Origin: JAUXFK01 sp034189035
Lineage (GTDB): Bacteria; Desulfobacterota; UBA8473
Assembly (NCBI GenBank): GCA_034189035.1
Contig: JAXHVA010000152.1
Location: 1 to 8,203, forward strand
Reading direction: 5' to 3'
Length of the DNA: 8,203 bases
The position numbers and the translations under genes are program-made. Positions 6,871 to 8,203 of the stretch are shown piece after piece. Positions within the stretch are counted from its first letter, which is position 1. Each line of letters starts with the position of its first letter. A model generated the notes under the pieces. The model searched no databases, was not told where the DNA came from, and saw nothing but the letters and a program-made list of their open reading frames with translations.

Positions 6871-8203
6871 TAATAGTTACCTCCTTCACACCTGCTTGTG
6901 GCTCTTGTGGTGTGGCATTCTGTACACCAGGCAATTTCAACACTGGACTGATACAGGCTGGACATACCTCCGAGCATATGCCACATTTGCTACACTTGGT
7001 CTGGTTAATAACGGGTACATTCAAGGAATGGCCACTGATCGCCATGCTAGGGCAAGCCCAAAGACAGCGGTGACAAGCAGTGCATCTGTTTGGTAAAATC
7101 TCATAATGGATCAGATCATTACATGCCAACGCCGGACATTGTTTTTCGTTTATATGTGCTTCATATTCATCACGAAAGTAGCGAATAGTTGTAAGCACGG
7201 GATTCGGAGCACTCTTTCCTAATCCACAAAGAGAGCCGTCCTTGACTGCTTCGGCTATTTCTATGAGAAGATCCACATCCGTAGGCCTTCCCTTCCCTTG
7301 AGTTATATCCTTTAATATATCCAGCATCTGCTTTGTACCCAATGAGCAAGGTACACATTGCCCGCAGGACTCTTTCTGAGTAAAATCGAGGAAATATCTG
7401 GCAACATCGACCATACAGGTCTCTTCGTCCATGATTACCATGCCGCCTGAGCCCATTATCGCACCCGCAGCTTTCAGAGAGTCATAGTCCACTGGTGTGT
7501 CCAGAAGGGATGCTGGTAGACAGCCACCAGAAGGACCTCCGGTTTGAACTGCCTTGAATTTTTTATCCAATGGAATTCCGCCCCCAACATCATAGACAAT
7601 CTCTCGCAGTGTAATACCCATTGGCACTTCTATAAGTCCGCAGTTTTCTACCTTGCCTGTGAGAGCAAATACGGCTGTTCCTTTGCTCTTTTCCGTGCCC
7701 ACACTGGCAAACCAATCTCCGCCTCGTGTTATGATCAGAGGGACAGACGCGAAAGTCTTCACATTATTTAAGAGGGTCGGTTTGTCAAAAATGCCTTTTT
7801 CTGTTGTCTGTGGTCGTGGCGCAGCCTTTGGCATGCCCCGTTTTCCCTCGATAGACAAGGTCAGGGCCGTTGATTCACCGCATACAAAGGCTCCAGCACC
7901 TTGGAATATCTCAAGATCGAAACCAAAACCTTTCCCTAGAATGTTGGTGCCGAGAAATCCTTTCTCATTTGCTTGGGCTATGGCGATTTGTAGCCTCTTG
8001 ATCGCCAATGGATATTCCGCACGGACATAAATATACCCTTTAACTGCGCCTATGGTATACCCGGCGATAATCATTCCCTCAAGGAGGGCATGGGGATCCC
8101 CTTCTATGAGAGAACGATCCATAAAGGCACCCGGATCCCCCTCATCCGCATTACATACTACGTATTTTTCTTCACCAGGGGCGTTTCGGCCTGCTTCCCA
8201 CTT
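6863..8203 (-). CDS. NuoF/HydB-type flavoprotein, paralog 1 (partial, N-terminus outside window)
   Basis: The frame is open to the window edge, giving 446 visible residues; a methionine at 8122 is internal, because KWEAGRNAPGEEKYVV and ADEGDPGAF precede it. Numbering from that Met, the protein has the flavin-fold motif GAGAFVCGESTAL (75-87), an SLBB region with GGGIPLDKKFKAVQTGG (180-196), an N3-type [4Fe-4S] site (C253, C256, C259, C299) and a two-cluster ferredoxin (C347/350/353/357 and C377/380/383/387). A tail of about 30 residues follows, ending VKEVTING. It aligns with the neighbouring 618-residue flavoprotein along its whole visible length but is clearly diverged. One oddity is LNNVKT (Lys at 122), where NuoF proteins usually have LNNVET. 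The Gly-rich nucleotide motif and any thioredoxin-like N-terminus lie outside the window. The gene ends in TGA, overlapping the NuoE-type start. Confidence 0.92.
   Translation of the reverse strand, partial: KWEAGRNAPGEEKYVVCNADEGDPGAFMDRSLIEGDPHALLEGMIIAGYTIGAVKGYIYVRAEYPLAIKRLQIAIAQANEKGFLGTNILGKGFGFDLEIFQGAGAFVCGESTALTLSIEGKRGMPKAAPRPQTTEKGIFDKPTLLNNVKTFASVPLIITRGGDWFASVGTEKSKGTAVFALTGKVENCGLIEVPMGITLREIVYDVGGGIPLDKKFKAVQTGGPSGGCLPASLLDTPVDYDSLKAAGAIMGSGGMVIMDEETCMVDVARYFLDFTQKESCGQCVPCSLGTKQMLDILKDITQGKGRPTDVDLLIEIAEAVKDGSLCGLGKSAPNPVLTTIRYFRDEYEAHINEKQCPALACNDLIHYEILPNRCTACHRCLWACPSMAISGHSLNVPVINQTKCSKCGICSEVCPACISPVLKLPGVQNATPQEPQAGVKEVTING
6879..6886 (-). promoter_or_regulatory. ribosome-binding site inside the preceding gene
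   Basis: AAGGAGGT lies eight bases before the ATG of the NuoE-type gene and is part of the last codons (Lys-Glu-Val) of NuoF paralog 1. A ribosome ending at the TGA (6863-6865) would be positioned to restart at the overlapping ATG. This is the basis for proposing coupled translation of the two subunits. Confidence 0.75.

Noticed and set aside
3802..8203. Electron-bifurcating [FeFe]-hydrogenase (HydABC) operon
   Set aside because: The NuoE, NuoF and HoxU-like parts are shared with hydrogenases, but no H-cluster motifs are seen and the catalytic gene in the operon is a formate dehydrogenase.
3802..8203. Respiratory complex I (nuo) operon
   Set aside because: There are no membrane-subunit genes. 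The NuoF proteins have extra C-terminal ferredoxin domains, and one has an added thioredoxin-like domain, typical of soluble HydB-like subunits.

Overview
The window carries the 3' part of a minus-strand operon for an NAD(P)-linked, molybdenum- or tungsten-dependent formate dehydrogenase complex. To its left is a short stretch of decayed insertion-sequence material on the plus strand. Iron-sulfur-rich, flavin-linked soluble formate dehydrogenases with an in-frame UGA (selenocysteine) codon are typical of strict anaerobes such as acetogens, syntrophs and sulfate reducers. The IS1-type transposase remnant would also fit Desulfobacterota or Clostridia. The taxonomic guess is inference only; no rRNA or other marker is present.

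Layout, left to right: 1-216 is the C-terminal end of a DDE transposase cut by the window edge. 217-344 has no gene, only an 11-bp inverted repeat beginning at 314. 345-992 is an IS1-family transposase pseudogene with several frameshifts and stops. 1036-1066 is a strong hairpin, probably the operon terminator. 1113-3791 is the formate dehydrogenase catalytic subunit, read through an in-frame TGA at 2757-2759 followed by a SECIS-like hairpin. 3802-4548 is a HoxU/NuoG-N-terminal-like iron-sulfur protein. 4553-6409 is a complete NuoF/HydB-type flavoprotein. 6421-6870 is a NuoE-type [2Fe-2S] protein. 6863-8203 is a second NuoF-type flavoprotein whose 5' end lies beyond the window.

Transcription runs right to left: NuoF-1, NuoE, NuoF-2, HoxU-like, FdhA. 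The genes overlap or are separated by only 4-11 bases, and several ribosome-binding sites lie inside the preceding gene or across its stop codon, so they are very likely co-transcribed and translationally coupled. Electrons from formate at the Mo/W-Se site of FdhA would pass through its five Fe-S clusters, then through the HoxU-like, NuoF and NuoE subunits, to FMN and NAD(P)+; the reverse direction would reduce CO2. The ferredoxin-like domains at the C-termini of both NuoF proteins, and the presence of two NuoF paralogs for one catalytic subunit, raise the possibility of a second electron acceptor or flavin-based bifurcation. The sequence alone cannot prove this. The promoter and any accessory genes are outside the window.
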